A stretch of DNA of 64,000 nucleotides. Source: Emmonsiellopsis sp. PD_33. Its lineage: Eukaryota > Ascomycota > Eurotiomycetes > Onygenales > Ajellomycetaceae. The stretch spans positions 21,448 through 85,447 of the forward strand of contig JANTQF010000141.1 of assembly GCA_032988165.1 (NCBI GenBank), given 5' to 3'. Shown piece by piece: positions 52,060 to 63,525 of the stretch (position 1 is the stretch's first letter; each line of letters starts with the position of its first letter). Under the pieces are notes generated by a model, which worked only from the letters and a program-made list of their open reading frames with translations, ran no database searches and was not told the DNA's origin. The translations under genes were made by a program, and so were the position numbers.

Positions 52060-53700
52060 ATGTCTGACTCTACCAATTTCTCATCAGGCCTACCTACACC
52101 TAGCAATGCCTTGCCTCCTAAAAGTGGAATAATTTATCAGCAGCTTGTTATGCTCATATCAGTTCCTGGATCCCTCAGAGCCTCCTCTTTTGATGGGAAG
52201 AATGTCACTCAGTTTGTCAATCAGTTTGATGCTATGCTGAAGCTGCACTATGTTCCTGAGAATGAAGTCTTGGCAATGTTATGCAACTATTACTCTATAA
52301 AACTGCAAGGCCATATGGATCAGCTGGTAAAGGACCTATAAATCTGGATAAAAGTCAAGACCAGGTTAATATCAGAGTTCTAATAGGATGATGCTCATCA
52401 GCAGATATACAACTAAATCTATCTGAATGCCCTATCTAGTTTCAAACAATCTTCCAGCCAAGACATTCTCACTTTCTACTGTCAATTCTGCACCATCACT
52501 GAGCTACTAATTAGCTAAAATGAAATTCAGGAATCTCTTGCCTGCTAGTTGTTCTTACAAGGCCTGCCTGATGGAGTTTGTGAGAAGGCTTTTTGCAAGG
52601 CTAGGTTTGATCAAAACAACCCATCTGAGTAGAAGATTTCAAAGGTTTGCAAAGCTACAGCTGAATCTCAGGAAGTCAAGGAAAAGATGGCCCAGATGAT
52701 CACATCTGATCTGGGTTCTCATATAATGCCACCCACTCAGCTGCCTCCTGCTCAACCTGTCTTCAATCCACCTACCCTGACTGTGCCAAGACCTCAAGTG
52801 GCCCTCTCTGTGTTACCTGCTTCTTCTGATTCAGCTCCAAGGAATTCAAATGACAGCTTGCTTGAATCTCTCATCAACCAGATGGATGTGCTGTTACTGG
52901 CCATCACAGGTTTTTAACAGCAGGAAAATGTGCAATAATCAGCTATAGTATCACACATCCTCACCCACCAGGGATCTATCAATTCTGCTCAAAATCTCAT
53001 AAATGTTTCCTATTATAGGATGTAGCATGGCCCTAATGATTCATATCAACCTAGGTCTGGAAGCATGTCACAATATGATTGCCCTTCTCATACTTGTTGG
53101 AGCTGTGGTGACTCATCTTATATACTCCCTTAGTGCCTCTGGATTGGCAAGCTAATCAACCAAGAAAAGATCCATCAAAATAGAATGAGTAAATACTTTG
53201 ACAGACATGTGATGCAGTGCAGCTCAAAGATCAATGTGAATCAATATGAACCATACATTATTACCATCAAGTATGCCTTTAAGTAGAGATCCACACCTCC
53301 CATTGTCCCATCAGCAGTAAAACTCCATAATGATGATAGCATCCTTATTTCCTCTAATGGTAGTTCATTATCAGCAGTCAATTTTATTAGCATATGCAAT
53401 GTTGGATTCAAGAGCAGCACAGAAGAGGGCAACTTGAATAACAAGGTAGAAGGGGCTGCTAGCATGATGGCTGCTCAGACTGCTACTGGAAATAGTAAGA
53501 GTAAAGGGTTAGCTGCTAATAAGAATCAATCTACACTCTCTAATCAAATTGAAAAGGAGAAAGCCCTACCTTCCACCCACTCTTGAAGGGCTGATTGCTA
53601 TTCAGATGGCTCCTAAAAATCTATTTCATTTGCTGAGGATATTATCTCATCTTCATCTGATTCTAATGATTCACAAACCCTTTGTGACAGCTAGCTGCAG
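52060..53700 (+). pseudogene. B2 gag
   Basis: One frame from ATG at 52060 (MSDSTNFSSGLPTPSN). A gag core typical of fungal Gypsy elements is visible (FDGKNVTQFVNQFDAMLKL, 52192-52248), then a Pro-rich stretch (about 52740-52830). A zinc knuckle at 53095-53136 reads C-x2-C-x4-Y-x4-C: the His is Tyr, and a following Gln codon is TAG, both CA-to-TA changes. Stops in the frame are TAA/TAG/TGA that transitions explain. The frame runs on without a break into the protease region. Confidence 0.8.
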
Positions 53701-54384
53701 GAAGAAATGCTGACTCAGCTGATTAATGAAGCTATATTTGATGCTGAGATAGCTGAAGCACCTAAAATCCAAAAGAAAACCATCCTCTACTATCCCAGAA
53801 AACCTAAAGAACTCAAGCTCTCTATTGAAATGAAGGACAAGAAGAATTGTGCTGCTGTGACCCAGACCATCTTTAAGAAAATCATGTGTCAGAAGATCAT
53901 AGGAATTCAACTTAAGGATATTATAGCCTACTCTGCTCAGCTACAGCAGACATTCTTCTAGAATCTTCCAGCTGAAGTTCAGCAGCATATAATTAAAGAA
54001 GAATCTGCTAGAGTCTCCTTCATTCAGCCCTCTCACTATGTCTCAGAATATGATCCTCAGTGGAATCTGATGTTCATTAGCCATATTAAGTTTTCTGTTA
54101 GCATCAGAAAGGGTTGAACTGAAGTTATATTTAATAGTGAGGTAGAGATCAACTGCATGGTGAAGAGTACTGCTTTGAGCCTTGACCTGATCATTCAGAA
54201 AGACACTCTCAAGTCAATCCTTAGTGCTGGTAGTCAGCATAGTGGCATCATTGAAATCTATAAGGATGTCTCAGTTTGTATTGAATCTATATCTATACCT
54301 CAAACCTTCTTCATCCTAGAGTGTGGTTCCCATGAATGCATTCTAGGCCATCCCTATGAAAATGTGACTTAGTTAGTGTAACAA
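53701..54384 (+). pseudogene. B2 protease region
   Basis: In the same frame as gag. Retropepsin-like segment at 54121-54370: VIFNSEVEIN, where the usual Asp-Ser-Gly active site reads Asn-Ser-Glu (54133-54141), and ILECGSHECILGHPY near the end. The upstream part (53707-53960) is an acidic/basic helical region common before the protease in this element type. Confidence 0.7.
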
Positions 54385-54810
54385 ACAGATAATGTGGGTG
54401 GTGTCACTATTATGATTTTCAACCTAGATGATGAGACTAATCAGGTATCTTTCCTCAGCTATTCTTCAGAAGACTATAGTGACAGATAGCTGGATGATCT
54501 TTATGGCAAGTATCAGTCTTTAAACTAGAAGTGCTGAGTTCAACTGATCTTCATAATGATGGTAATGAGTAAAGAGATGAAGTCAGAGTCAGCAGTATTA
54601 GTATGATGAATAATAGGGTAGAAATTCTGCCACATAAGAGTAGTGAGAGGGAATCCAGCCAATCATGATTTTTCAGTCTGGGGCTAATAAATACCTCCAG
54701 CCAATCAGAGGTTACCATTTAATTATCTTAAAAATCTCTACTGTATGTTTCTGCCATTCTGCAACAGTGCTTTTAGCTGTCCTTGTGTGCTACATTTCCT
54801 TTCTTGCAGT
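54385..54810 (+). other. B2 gag-pol connector with frame change
   Basis: Coding frame evidence is weak here. The protease is in the same frame as gag, while RT and integrase are in the next one. The segment holds a 70-bp block that recurs at about 61780-61850 and ends with a pyrimidine run plus TTGCAG at 54804-54809, which looks like a splice acceptor. An intron, an indel or a programmed frameshift are all possible. Confidence 0.4.
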
Positions 54811-57800
54811 ACCCTGTCTCTGAAATTTATCAAGTTCATGGCATTCAACTGCATGACCTTCCTCTCTATGATTCTACTGAGCCTTCTCCTCAATCTTGTC
54901 ACCCAATTGTTACTATACTGTACAAGTGAAAAGTAGATAAGATTCAGCCTCTCAATACACTAGTAATAGATAAAGAGATGCCTAATAGGACAGATTAATA
55001 GAGAGAGATTCATCAGAAATAGTATTAAAATAACATTAAACCTGCAAAGGATTCACCTTTACCTTACAACCACCTGATCATGTCTTGTTTCTTGAATTGC
55101 CAGTGCAGCTCTCACCTCACACCAGATAGAATAGAAAAGCTTCAAATTGGATCTATATTGATGCCTCAGGAGCATGAGCTGCTGATTGAGATCCTGCTTA
55201 GATGGGAGAAGGTATTAGCATGAAGCTTCAGTGATTACAGAAAACTGGCTGAAGAGGTCTCTCCACCAATCAAAATTCATACTATTAAGTATGAAGTATG
55301 GCAGGCCCCTAGGTTTCCTATTCCTCAAAAATTACTGTCAACAGTTATAGATATGCTTCACAAGTGAGTTGATTCTGACATCTTCAAACATTATTATAAT
55401 TCATATTAGAATAAATAGTTCCTCATCAAGAAGAAGGAGTCTGGGAAATACTAAATCATCAATACCTGCATGAATATAAATGCTATTACAGTTTGAGATG
55501 CTTATATCCCTTTCAGTGCTGATGTTTTTGCAGAAGATTTTACTGGGCAAGTCATTACTAGCATGATGGATTTTTTTTCTGAATATGACCAGATCACTTT
55601 GCATGAGGATAGCTGTGACATGACTACCTTCCAAACCCTAATCAGCTTTCTTTGCTAAATAATATTGTCACAGAGTGCTATAAATTCTATTACTGCCTTC
55701 TGCTGAGTCATGGCTTGCATTCTCTGCTTGAATATTCTCCATCAGGCAGATAATTTCATGGACAATATTGATGTGAAAGGTCTATGATCTTGGTACAATG
55801 ATGAAGAGATCATGCCAGAAATTTACCAGTTTATTTTAGAGCATCTTCAAAATCTGGATCAGACTCTGGTTAGTATTGAGCTCTCAAACACATGCATCTA
55901 GATTGCAAAATCTAAGTTTAGCTGCTCTGGCATGGTTCTTGTTGAATACATCATTGATGCTGATAGGTGCCACCCTGAGGCCATCAAAATTATCAAAATT
56001 ATTGAGTGGCTCAAATCAACTGAGATCACTGAGGCTTGTACCTTTATTAGTGTTTGTATGTATTATCACATCTGGATTCTGAACTTTACTCTCATTTCCA
56101 ACTTAATCTATATACTGTTTAAAAAAAACACCTTTTTCATCTGGGGATCCAAGCAATCAAATGCCATGTTAGTTCTAAAGATAGTACTGACAACTACTTC
56201 TACTCTACACTGCATTGATTATTCTAATGATGCTGGGGATATCATGGTTGCAACTAATGTCAATAAGTATGACTGAGGAGGAACACTGAGTTAGCAAGAT
56301 GTTGGGAATAGGAAGCTTCATCCCTGTTGATATGAAAGTGGGATTTGGAGCCCAGTGAAAGTGAAGTATGATGCAGGAAAGTAAGAGTACTAAGCTGTCC
56401 TCAAAATGTTGAAGAAATGCTAATATTACCTATATGATGTTCACTTTATTCTCAAAACTGATGCAAAAACCTTAGTTACTCAGCTCAACTGAACAGCTAC
56501 TGATCTTTCTGGTGCTCTGGTAATCAACTAGCTTGCATGAATTCAGATGTTTGATTTTAATGTCTATTATATTTCTGGTTGAATTCATAGTGCTGCCAAT
56601 GATCTTTCTTGATGACTACCTGCTGATGACAAGGTACCTAAGGATCAGAATATTAATGAATTCATTGAGATAGAACTTAATTGCATCAGTATGACTTCTG
56701 CTACTATCTCTAACTTTGAAGTTCCTGATGATGCTGACAGTAAAGAATCTTGTGTTCTTTTACCCTCCTATTTTAATCACAGTGAATTGATTGCTAGATA
56801 CCTCACTACCCTGAAGTAGCCTGATGATATCTCTTGTAAGGTCTTCCTGAAATGGCACAAACATGCACTGAACTATATGGTGCATGGGCAACATCTATTT
56901 CACTGGTTGGGTAAAGAGATTCCACTAAGGTGTATGATAGATGATCTGGATGAACAGAAGAAAATCATTGCTTAAATGCATGATAAGTCTGGCTATAAAG
57001 GCTGTAAGGCAACCAACCACAAGGTCTCTTAGTGATATTAGTGGGAAGGCTTGTTCAGTGAGGTCAAGGTGTACTGCAAGAAATGCTATGAGTATTAATT
57101 TCAGGAAAGTGACTACCTTGAGGAACTACTGTATCTGACTCACTGCAACTATCTGTGAGATAAGTAGTGTATTGATGTTGTCAAGTTTCTGAAGAACTGG
57201 GGGAAATTGTGTGTAGTTATTGCTCAGAATGACCTTACTAGCTGGGTTGAAGGTCAGCCCCTCATGCATGCAAAAGTAGAACACATGACTTAGTTCATTT
57301 ATGAAGATATTATATGCTGACATGGCTGTTTCTGAGAAATAATATATAATGATAGGTCAGAAAATCAGAAGTAGACCAGAATTCTCACTGCCAAGTATTA
57401 TATCAGGTAAATAATGATTTTGCTGTACAATGTGAAAGTAAATGGCATGATTAAATGTGATTATTACTCTATTTCAGATGTGCTGATGAAGCTTGCTGCA
57501 GATAGAAGGAATTAAGTTAATTATTTCTACTCAGTATTATAAGTAAATTGTATCTTTATTTAATAGTCAACAGGTGAGATATCATTTCATCTGCAATATG
57601 GCTATGATACTATCCTCCCTGTTGAGCTTGAGGTACTAATGTGGTAAATACTTCTGTAACACACTGTTTGCTCTCATGCTAACTTGATATACATGTAGAT
57701 TTAACAGTTGGAGAGACAGGATGAGGATCTAGAGGAGGCAGCCTTTCACCTGTAGTATGTACAAGAGAAAAATTGGGATCTATTTGATGAAATCAAGTGG

Positions 57801-58100
57801 TTAGTGTGCAATTCAGTCCAGATAGGAGATCTTATCCTTCTACATGACACTAAAATAGAAACATCCTATTCCATCAAACTTAACTTCTAATGGTTGGGTT
57901 CATATCATGTGCAGGAGGCAAATCATGAGAAAGGCACTTACCATTTTGAAGAGCTAGATGGCACACTATTTCACAACACCACTGCAGGTAACTAGATAAA
58001 GAAATTTTACCTTCATAATGATTAAATGCTGGCAGTGTTGGATAATATAGATTCAGTAGAGAATAGTAGTGAGAAGGAAGAGAATATGAGTGGGGAAGAG
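54811..58100 (+). pseudogene. B2 pol: RT, RNase H, integrase
   Basis: RT begins about 55080 (KLAEEVSPPIKIHTIKYEVW). The palm motif is FMDNIDVKG at 55755-55781, with the second Asp now Asn and a Gly now Asp. The RNase H region (about 56090-56640) reads VATNVNKYD where a catalytic Asp is expected. The integrase zinc region (about 56850-57110) has MHDKSGYKG, the second His lost to Tyr. The core (about 57170-57500) shows CIDVVKF and IIYNDRSEN, so two Asp remain. The C-terminal part (about 57700-58070, GDLILLHDTKIE) matches a family frequent in ascomycetes whose RT has FxDDIGVKG. Arg codons have become Cys, His, Gln or stop throughout, a CpG-loss signature. Confidence 0.82.
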
Positions 58101-58548
58101 GATACTTTGCAGTCTCTAATTTCTCATGATAAAGGTTTTGTAGTCATTATCTGACTGCTACATTTATTTCCTTATTTCATTCATTTTTCTTTATTTCCTT
58201 TGTTTGACTGTATCTGCTCATCAGTTTATTTCCTTTATTAATTGTCTCTCTATAGTTCAAATATTGGTATGAGTGGTATGCTAGAATCTGAATGTACCTT
58301 CACATTTCTTTGTAGTTTTCTTTGTTTCTTTTATTTATGATAGTATGTCTTTCTCCCTCTCTCATTTTGTCAGCTGTGGCTATCTTTACATCTTGCATTT
58401 GAAAAACTATAAGAGTATGCTCTGCTCAGCATTCCTCTCTACTTTCTTCTTATCATCATCACAGATATCTCAGTCTTGCTCTTAAATCAACCTACATCAA
58501 CACATGACAGTATCATATCTATAATTTCCCTCACTTCCTTCCTGTAAA
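58101..58548 (+). other. B2 spacer between pol and extra gene
   Basis: A pyrimidine-rich stretch with no coding frame recognised. The equivalent part of B1 (about 15520-15960) is similar, so this is part of the element. Confidence 0.45.
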
Positions 58549-61480
58549 ATGTTGAATCACCAAAATCTGCATGCCCTGGCCCTGAAGCCCACTGACTCCC
58601 TTGCCTTGATTGAGTATGGGAAGAAAAAGTTGTCAACTACCAGGAAGATTCAGAAGTATATTAATACCCTTGACAGGTATGTAGCTCTATACTATTAGAT
58701 TCAGTGTGAAATCACCAATCTGATCATGAGCAGGCATGAAGATAGAGAGGAGGAGGTTACTGCATATTTTGAATGAATGAAGGAGAATGGGGCCTGGCAG
58801 GCAGTAATATCTGAAGCTGACTTTCACTACTAGACAGTGGAGATCTATTGTATGGTAGAGACAGTCAGGGTTTGCTGAAATTACACTTCAGAAGGATATA
58901 AAACTTATATGGAACACTGGGGGAAGGCTGCTACTGATAAATTCTAGTTAATACTAAAGAAGGATAAATGGTGTAGATGTGCAGTGATCCTCACAAGGAA
59001 TTATGACTATTCATCTGTAGTGGGGAGAATCAACTAGGCAATGTGGATCTAGCTGTGTTAAAATCCTGAGAGAGGTAAAAAGCTTCACAAGGAACTGATG
59101 CTTTCAGACCTTGAGAATGCCTCAAGGCCAGATTTTGTTAGCTCTGAGTTGAATATGAAAGCCATCCATGCTACTGGGCTTTATATTAGTTCTGGTGGAA
59201 TTCTTACTGAAGATGCCCTACTATCTCTTTCTGTATCTGCTGACCCTCACCCACTAATTCCCTTATCTTCACCCTCTTGAAATCTTTAGCATCAGCCTTC
59301 TCCAGCTTTACTGCATGATTCTCATATGACTAGCTAAATACCTCTACCTTCTCCTTGCCCTCTTCAGAATAATTGCCATTATTCTGGATCAGTTCCCATA
59401 TTTCCTTCTGCTTTCTCACCTGGTACTTCTTAAAACCCTGGCCCTGTTTTACCTGCTCCTTGCCCATGACATATCTCTAGCCAATTAATTTCATTGATAG
59501 CCACCTCCCTGTCTAATATCAGCCTCTCCCATTTTGCCAGCCTGTTGCCAGAAGAAATGGTGGAGCTTAAGAATCAAGATGCTAATAAGAAGGATCCTAA
59601 TATTGCTGAAGCTGTTGAAAAGTGTTGGAAAACTAGTCATCATAGATGCATGTGTTATTAGAATGTTAAGTCTGCCTTGAAAGCTCAGCTCAACAATGTG
59701 AAAGAGCTGAATGATAGCTAGCTTGTCAAGCTTCTGAATTAGCTTGTAAAGCTATCATCCCCTTTTCCTTTATGCTATCACTAGACTGGCTGCTGGGACC
59801 ATGAATTTTCATGCATGTTTAGTTTGATTTGGTTTGGTTTTAGTCACACATGAGTGACTAAAACATGATTTTAAATTTTAAAACAGGTAAAATGACCAAC
59901 CTTTTTAATTTAAAATGGGACCAAACATGACTAGGATTATTCTATGATACTTTCATGTCACTTCTTGGCATTTCTTGGCAAAAAACTACTATTTTTAGTA
60001 TACTTTTTAGGGAATTTTCCTAGATTTCCAGGGTCAAAATTGGATTAAAAATTTCCTAGTTTTAAAAAGTCATTTAAAATACATTTTAACTTATTTAAAA
60101 TATAAAATATTTTAGTTTATAATGGGACTAAACTACATGGTCCTATTTGGTTTGATTTGGTTTGGTTTTATGCCTGTGGGACCAAATGGGACCATGCAGG
60201 AAAAGTAATAAAACATGTATGAAATAGGACTAACTATTAATGAAAAATGAGTAACCAGGTAAGTATATATATATTTACCTGGTCCCAGTGGCCAGTCTAG
60301 CTATCACCATGCTATCAATCTTGGAGGGAAAATTAGTTTGCTGACTTAGGGTTTAGACCAGGTAGCTTTGACATCCAGGCTTAAGGCTGTCATTAATAGC
60401 TGCAGAAATCTTGATTGAATCCACACCACTAATAGTACTTTTCATTATTTTTACAAAGGGTGCTGCCCTGCCTGCCCAGAGAATCTTCTTTAGATATATT
60501 GCATGAAGCACACTATCCTCCCATTCATTACTCTGCTGAACTGGGCAAGCATGTTGAAGAATCTCAGCCTGAGAAGCATAAATGTGAATCTCACACTGAA
60601 TGGCTGGGGTGCAGATGGCTCTTTATCTCTTCTGATTTTCTTCTAGCTCTGAATGGAGATGGCTGTGGGAAATATACCCACTACATATAATACACTTAGA
60701 AAGATAATAGTGCATGAATAGGATATATACTCATTCTATCAGCAAAAGGATTAGAAGTCACTGAGGTGGCTCTGCATGATACTCCATGAAATCATTCAGC
60801 AGATAATTTGCCAAAACCTAGTTTACTATGCCTAATATGTTGCTCTTTGCCTGGATCACCAGATAAGACTCATCTCCTACCCTTATTACATTAAGTTTGC
60901 CAGAAAGGGGGATAGCACATTTTTCTAGCATATTAATGTTAACATTCAGTGCCTTGCTGAGGAGAATCATAGTGTGAATATAATTCAAAGATCTATCAGC
61001 ATGACAAATAAGGATCATACAAACTGCACAACTATGATCTCTGGTATATATCATTGTGTCTCTGAGTGGAATCACTGACTTTATGGAAGAGGGTTTCCAA
61101 ATGGCAGAATCATTTAGAATATCTCCCTATAGATACTCACTAATCAAGATTTGTAGGATTTCAAGACCAGCTGAAAGATCATTTCTTACAAATAGAGAGA
61201 TATATGAATCATCATGCCACACATTTCTCATGAGAGCACTGGCTCAGCTATGATTAAGTAGAGAATAATACTTCCATGATTTATTAGAATTCAGAAAGAT
61301 GATGAGTCTTTAGAAGTTTCAGAGAGTAATATATGAGAGTAGCTCTTGCAGGTGAATTAAGATTTTATTTATGGACCTGTAACACCCTCTGGCCTGCCTA
61401 TTTTATATGGTAGCATTTCTTATTACTTTCCTGCTACTATAGCTGTAATAGATCTTAGTGCACTTTCTGAAGCTTTAGTT
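58549..61480 (+). pseudogene. B2 extra gene downstream of pol (unknown product)
   Basis: From ATG at 58549 (MLNHQNLHALALKPTDSLAL) one frame runs 411 codons to 59781, with stops that transitions explain. Three parts are seen: a charged and aromatic N-terminal domain of about 190 residues (TRKIQKYINTLDRYV, EEVTAYFE, YMEHWGKAATDKF); a Pro/Ser-rich linker (about 59180-59540); and a helical segment (LKAQLNNVKELNDS). It then meets the MITE, beyond which the same frame continues (60308 to about 60490, with CCPACPENLL). A further coding-like block lies in another frame at about 60700-61480 (SPYRYSLIKICRISR, ERSFLTNREIYESS). B1 has the same gene. No family recognised; it may be one gene with an intron or two genes. 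Confidence 0.6.
59782..60299. mobile_element. 518-bp hAT-type MITE in B2
   Basis: The terminal inverted repeats are TAGACTGGC...GCCAGTCTA, extending imperfectly to about 20 bp (GCTGGGACCA versus CACTGGGACCA). They are flanked by a perfect 8-bp target duplication GCTATCAC (59774-59781 and 60300-60307). Eight-bp duplications are the mark of hAT transposons. Subterminal copies of TTTGATTTGGTTTGGTTTTA (near 59823 and 60146) and of GGGACCA motifs are present, along with a small palindrome TAGTCAC/GTGACTA near 59840-59860. There is no coding frame. The empty site is seen in B1 at 14286-14293. Confidence 0.9.
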
Positions 61481-63185
61481 GGATGTTAGTGATAAAATGA
61501 TCCTTTGATCTGAAGAGAGCAGTAGATTCTTTTTGACCTAATACTCAATCAGTCAGCTAAGAATTATATTCTGGCCTGGTGTAAGAGAGCTGTGGGGGCT
61601 GTGGTTCATGCCTTCATAACTGTGATAGATGCTAAGAAATAGCTATTTAATTAGTAGAGTTTCTTTTACTACTACTATAATAACATTCCTCTTAATTCTA
61701 TCATTGATAACTATATAGCTGCAGAAGGAGATGCCATTAAGATCTCAGTCCATAATTATGAGAAGATAGATGCCAGCTAGCTGATTCAGTCAATCATAAT
61801 TTTCTACTCTAGGGCTAGGAAATGTTTTGGCCAATCAGAGCTTATCATTCTACTGTAGTTACTACCCTTACTGCTATTAGCATATGTTTGTTTTTCTTAC
61901 TGTGTTACTCAGTCTGTTTTCTTGTGGTTTTGATTTCCACTCTCTCTGCTCATCTTCATGCTATGTTTCCTCTGCATTTTCCTTATTTTTCTTTTATTTT
62001 TCTATACTTAGTGTGCTGCTGCTCTGTGTTTATTTTCCTCACTATTTTTACTTCTCTTTCTGTACTAGCTTGTCTGTATATATTTTGCTCTGTACCTTCT
62101 ACTCTTAATTCTATTTACTATATTTTCCTTCTCTACTCTTTATTTTCTTGCATTCCTTTATCTTCATTATCTGCACTACTTGCCTCAATCTTTATTCATC
62201 ACCTGTCACTGACTGCTCTGTCTACCTAGGGCACACCTTTTCTTTTCCTTGCAGTGGGACTATAGATCTTATCACATATAAGATCATTAGTATAAAGTCA
62301 TGCACTCACAGGCTGTCCTGCCTACCTAGGGCATACCCTTTCTTTATTACTAACCTACTCATTCATTTCTCTGGGCCTTGCTTCTGCCTAGTGATTTACA
62401 TGTTCTAGAGCCATACTCTGCCCTCCCCTCATTTAGAAACCTCTTACTGATCCTGTTTCAGCTTCTATCTCTATCTCTGGCCATAGAGGCTACTACCTCA
62501 CAATTCTATGATTCAAGCTGTTAATGAACTGTCCTGCCTGGGCTTCTACTCATAAATGCTAGCTATGTTGGCTACATTTACTGCAGCTCAGAAAGAATCA
62601 GCTTTGAATTGTGTCTTTCTGCCCTCCAACAACCATCTCCATCCTTGGTTGAAGCTGGTTACTCAGAACCCTCAGTAATGTCACTATTAAATGATGAAAT
62701 GGCCCTGGGCTGCCACTATGAATGTATAACTGTCAAATCAGGTAGCTTAGGGGTATTTCATCTCAGAGAAACACACTGTTTGCAGCTGTAGCTAGCTGCA
62801 AAAATTCTAAATGTCAAAATAGAAGGAGAATGAAAGTATTTTTCAGCATACTAGGGAATTTCAGCATGTAAATAGTGGGCCCTGTCTGGCACCCACACCA
62901 ATATGGTAGTGCTCCTCACCCTGCTAATAATTGATGTCTAGAACTGGGATTGGACATATTAACTCTCATGGTAGAATTCATTCAATGTGGGACACCCTTT
63001 CACCTCACTAGTAGTCAACATGGAACTAAGATTAAACATATTATCCTGCTCTTACTACTTAGAGTTATTTAATCCCTCATTCTGTTCCTATTTCTTCTGT
63101 GTGTTTCTTTTTGAGACAGTGTATTCAGAGCTGCTGCTCTCACTGCAAAATCAAGCTATTCTTTTATTTATTGGGTTGGCAAATC
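61481..63185 (+). other. B2 3' region between extra gene and LTR
   Basis: The strongly pyrimidine-rich part (about 61860-62400) gives open frames of hydrophobic low-complexity peptide on the plus strand, which I regard as compositional. The 70-bp block shared with 54651-54720 sits at about 61780-61850. No gene called. Confidence 0.45.
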
Positions 63186-63201
63186 AGAGGGAGGGAAGAT
63201 A
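63186..63201 (+). other. B2 polypurine tract
   Basis: AGAGGGAGGGAAGAT immediately before the 3' LTR, matching the B1 tract. Confidence 0.75.
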
Positions 63202-63521
63202 TGTGATAGGGATCTACTATTGGGTTGAATTAATTTTTTACTGAGACTTTTCACTGCTGAGCACAGTCATGAAGATAGATATTTTCCTTTTCATTGTGAG
63301 ATATCATCTGTTTATTTATGAATTTCTCATGTATGTGTATACTTCTTTGAGATAGATCTTTTGTTTCTTTTGTGTGTTACCTTATCATTCTATTACTATG
63401 TTATTTTGTATTATAAATTGCCAATACATTCCTCTGCTTTGATATTGATATCAATTCTTTTCTTGTGTTTGCTGCTGCCCTGTTTAGTGCTGCCTGACAT
63501 GTACACTCCATTCCTACTTTA
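63202..63521 (+). repeat. B2 3' LTR
   Basis: 320 bp, TGTGATAGGGATC...CTACTTTA (final CA now TA), followed by ATAG, the right target duplication. Confidence 0.93.
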
Positions 63522-63525
63522 ATAG

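Larger units (their letters stand above)
51207..63521 (+). mobile_element. element B2: 12.3-kb Ty3/Gypsy retroelement nested in D
   Basis: The 320-bp LTRs lie at 51207-51526 and 63202-63521, flanked by a perfect 4-bp duplication ATAG (51203-51206 and 63522-63525). Plus orientation is shown by the primer-binding site after the left LTR, the purine tract before the right LTR, and gag-pol order. It is the least mutated retroelement of the window but still lacks CpG. It carries no chromodomain that I can see, but has about 5 kb beyond pol with an extra gene. It contains a 518-bp hAT-type MITE. B1 is its inverted, shorter (11,454 bp) copy. Confidence 0.93.

Noticed and set aside
53241..53910. Minus-strand open frames inside B2 gag and protease
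   Set aside because: They are antisense shadows of gag-pol, with matching shadows in B1.
60818..61075. Minus-strand frame conserved between B1 and B2
   Set aside because: It is antisense to the coding-like plus-strand block of the B extra gene; conservation follows from the shared element.
58549..61480. Extra B gene as a telomere-linked helicase or env gene
   Set aside because: No helicase motifs (Walker A/B) and no signal peptide or membrane anchor were visible; left as unknown.
61822..62408. Overlapping hydrophobic open frames that look like membrane proteins
   Set aside because: They come from a pyrimidine-rich stretch that gives Phe/Leu/Ser in all frames; the B1 copy (12173-12771) shows the same artefact.
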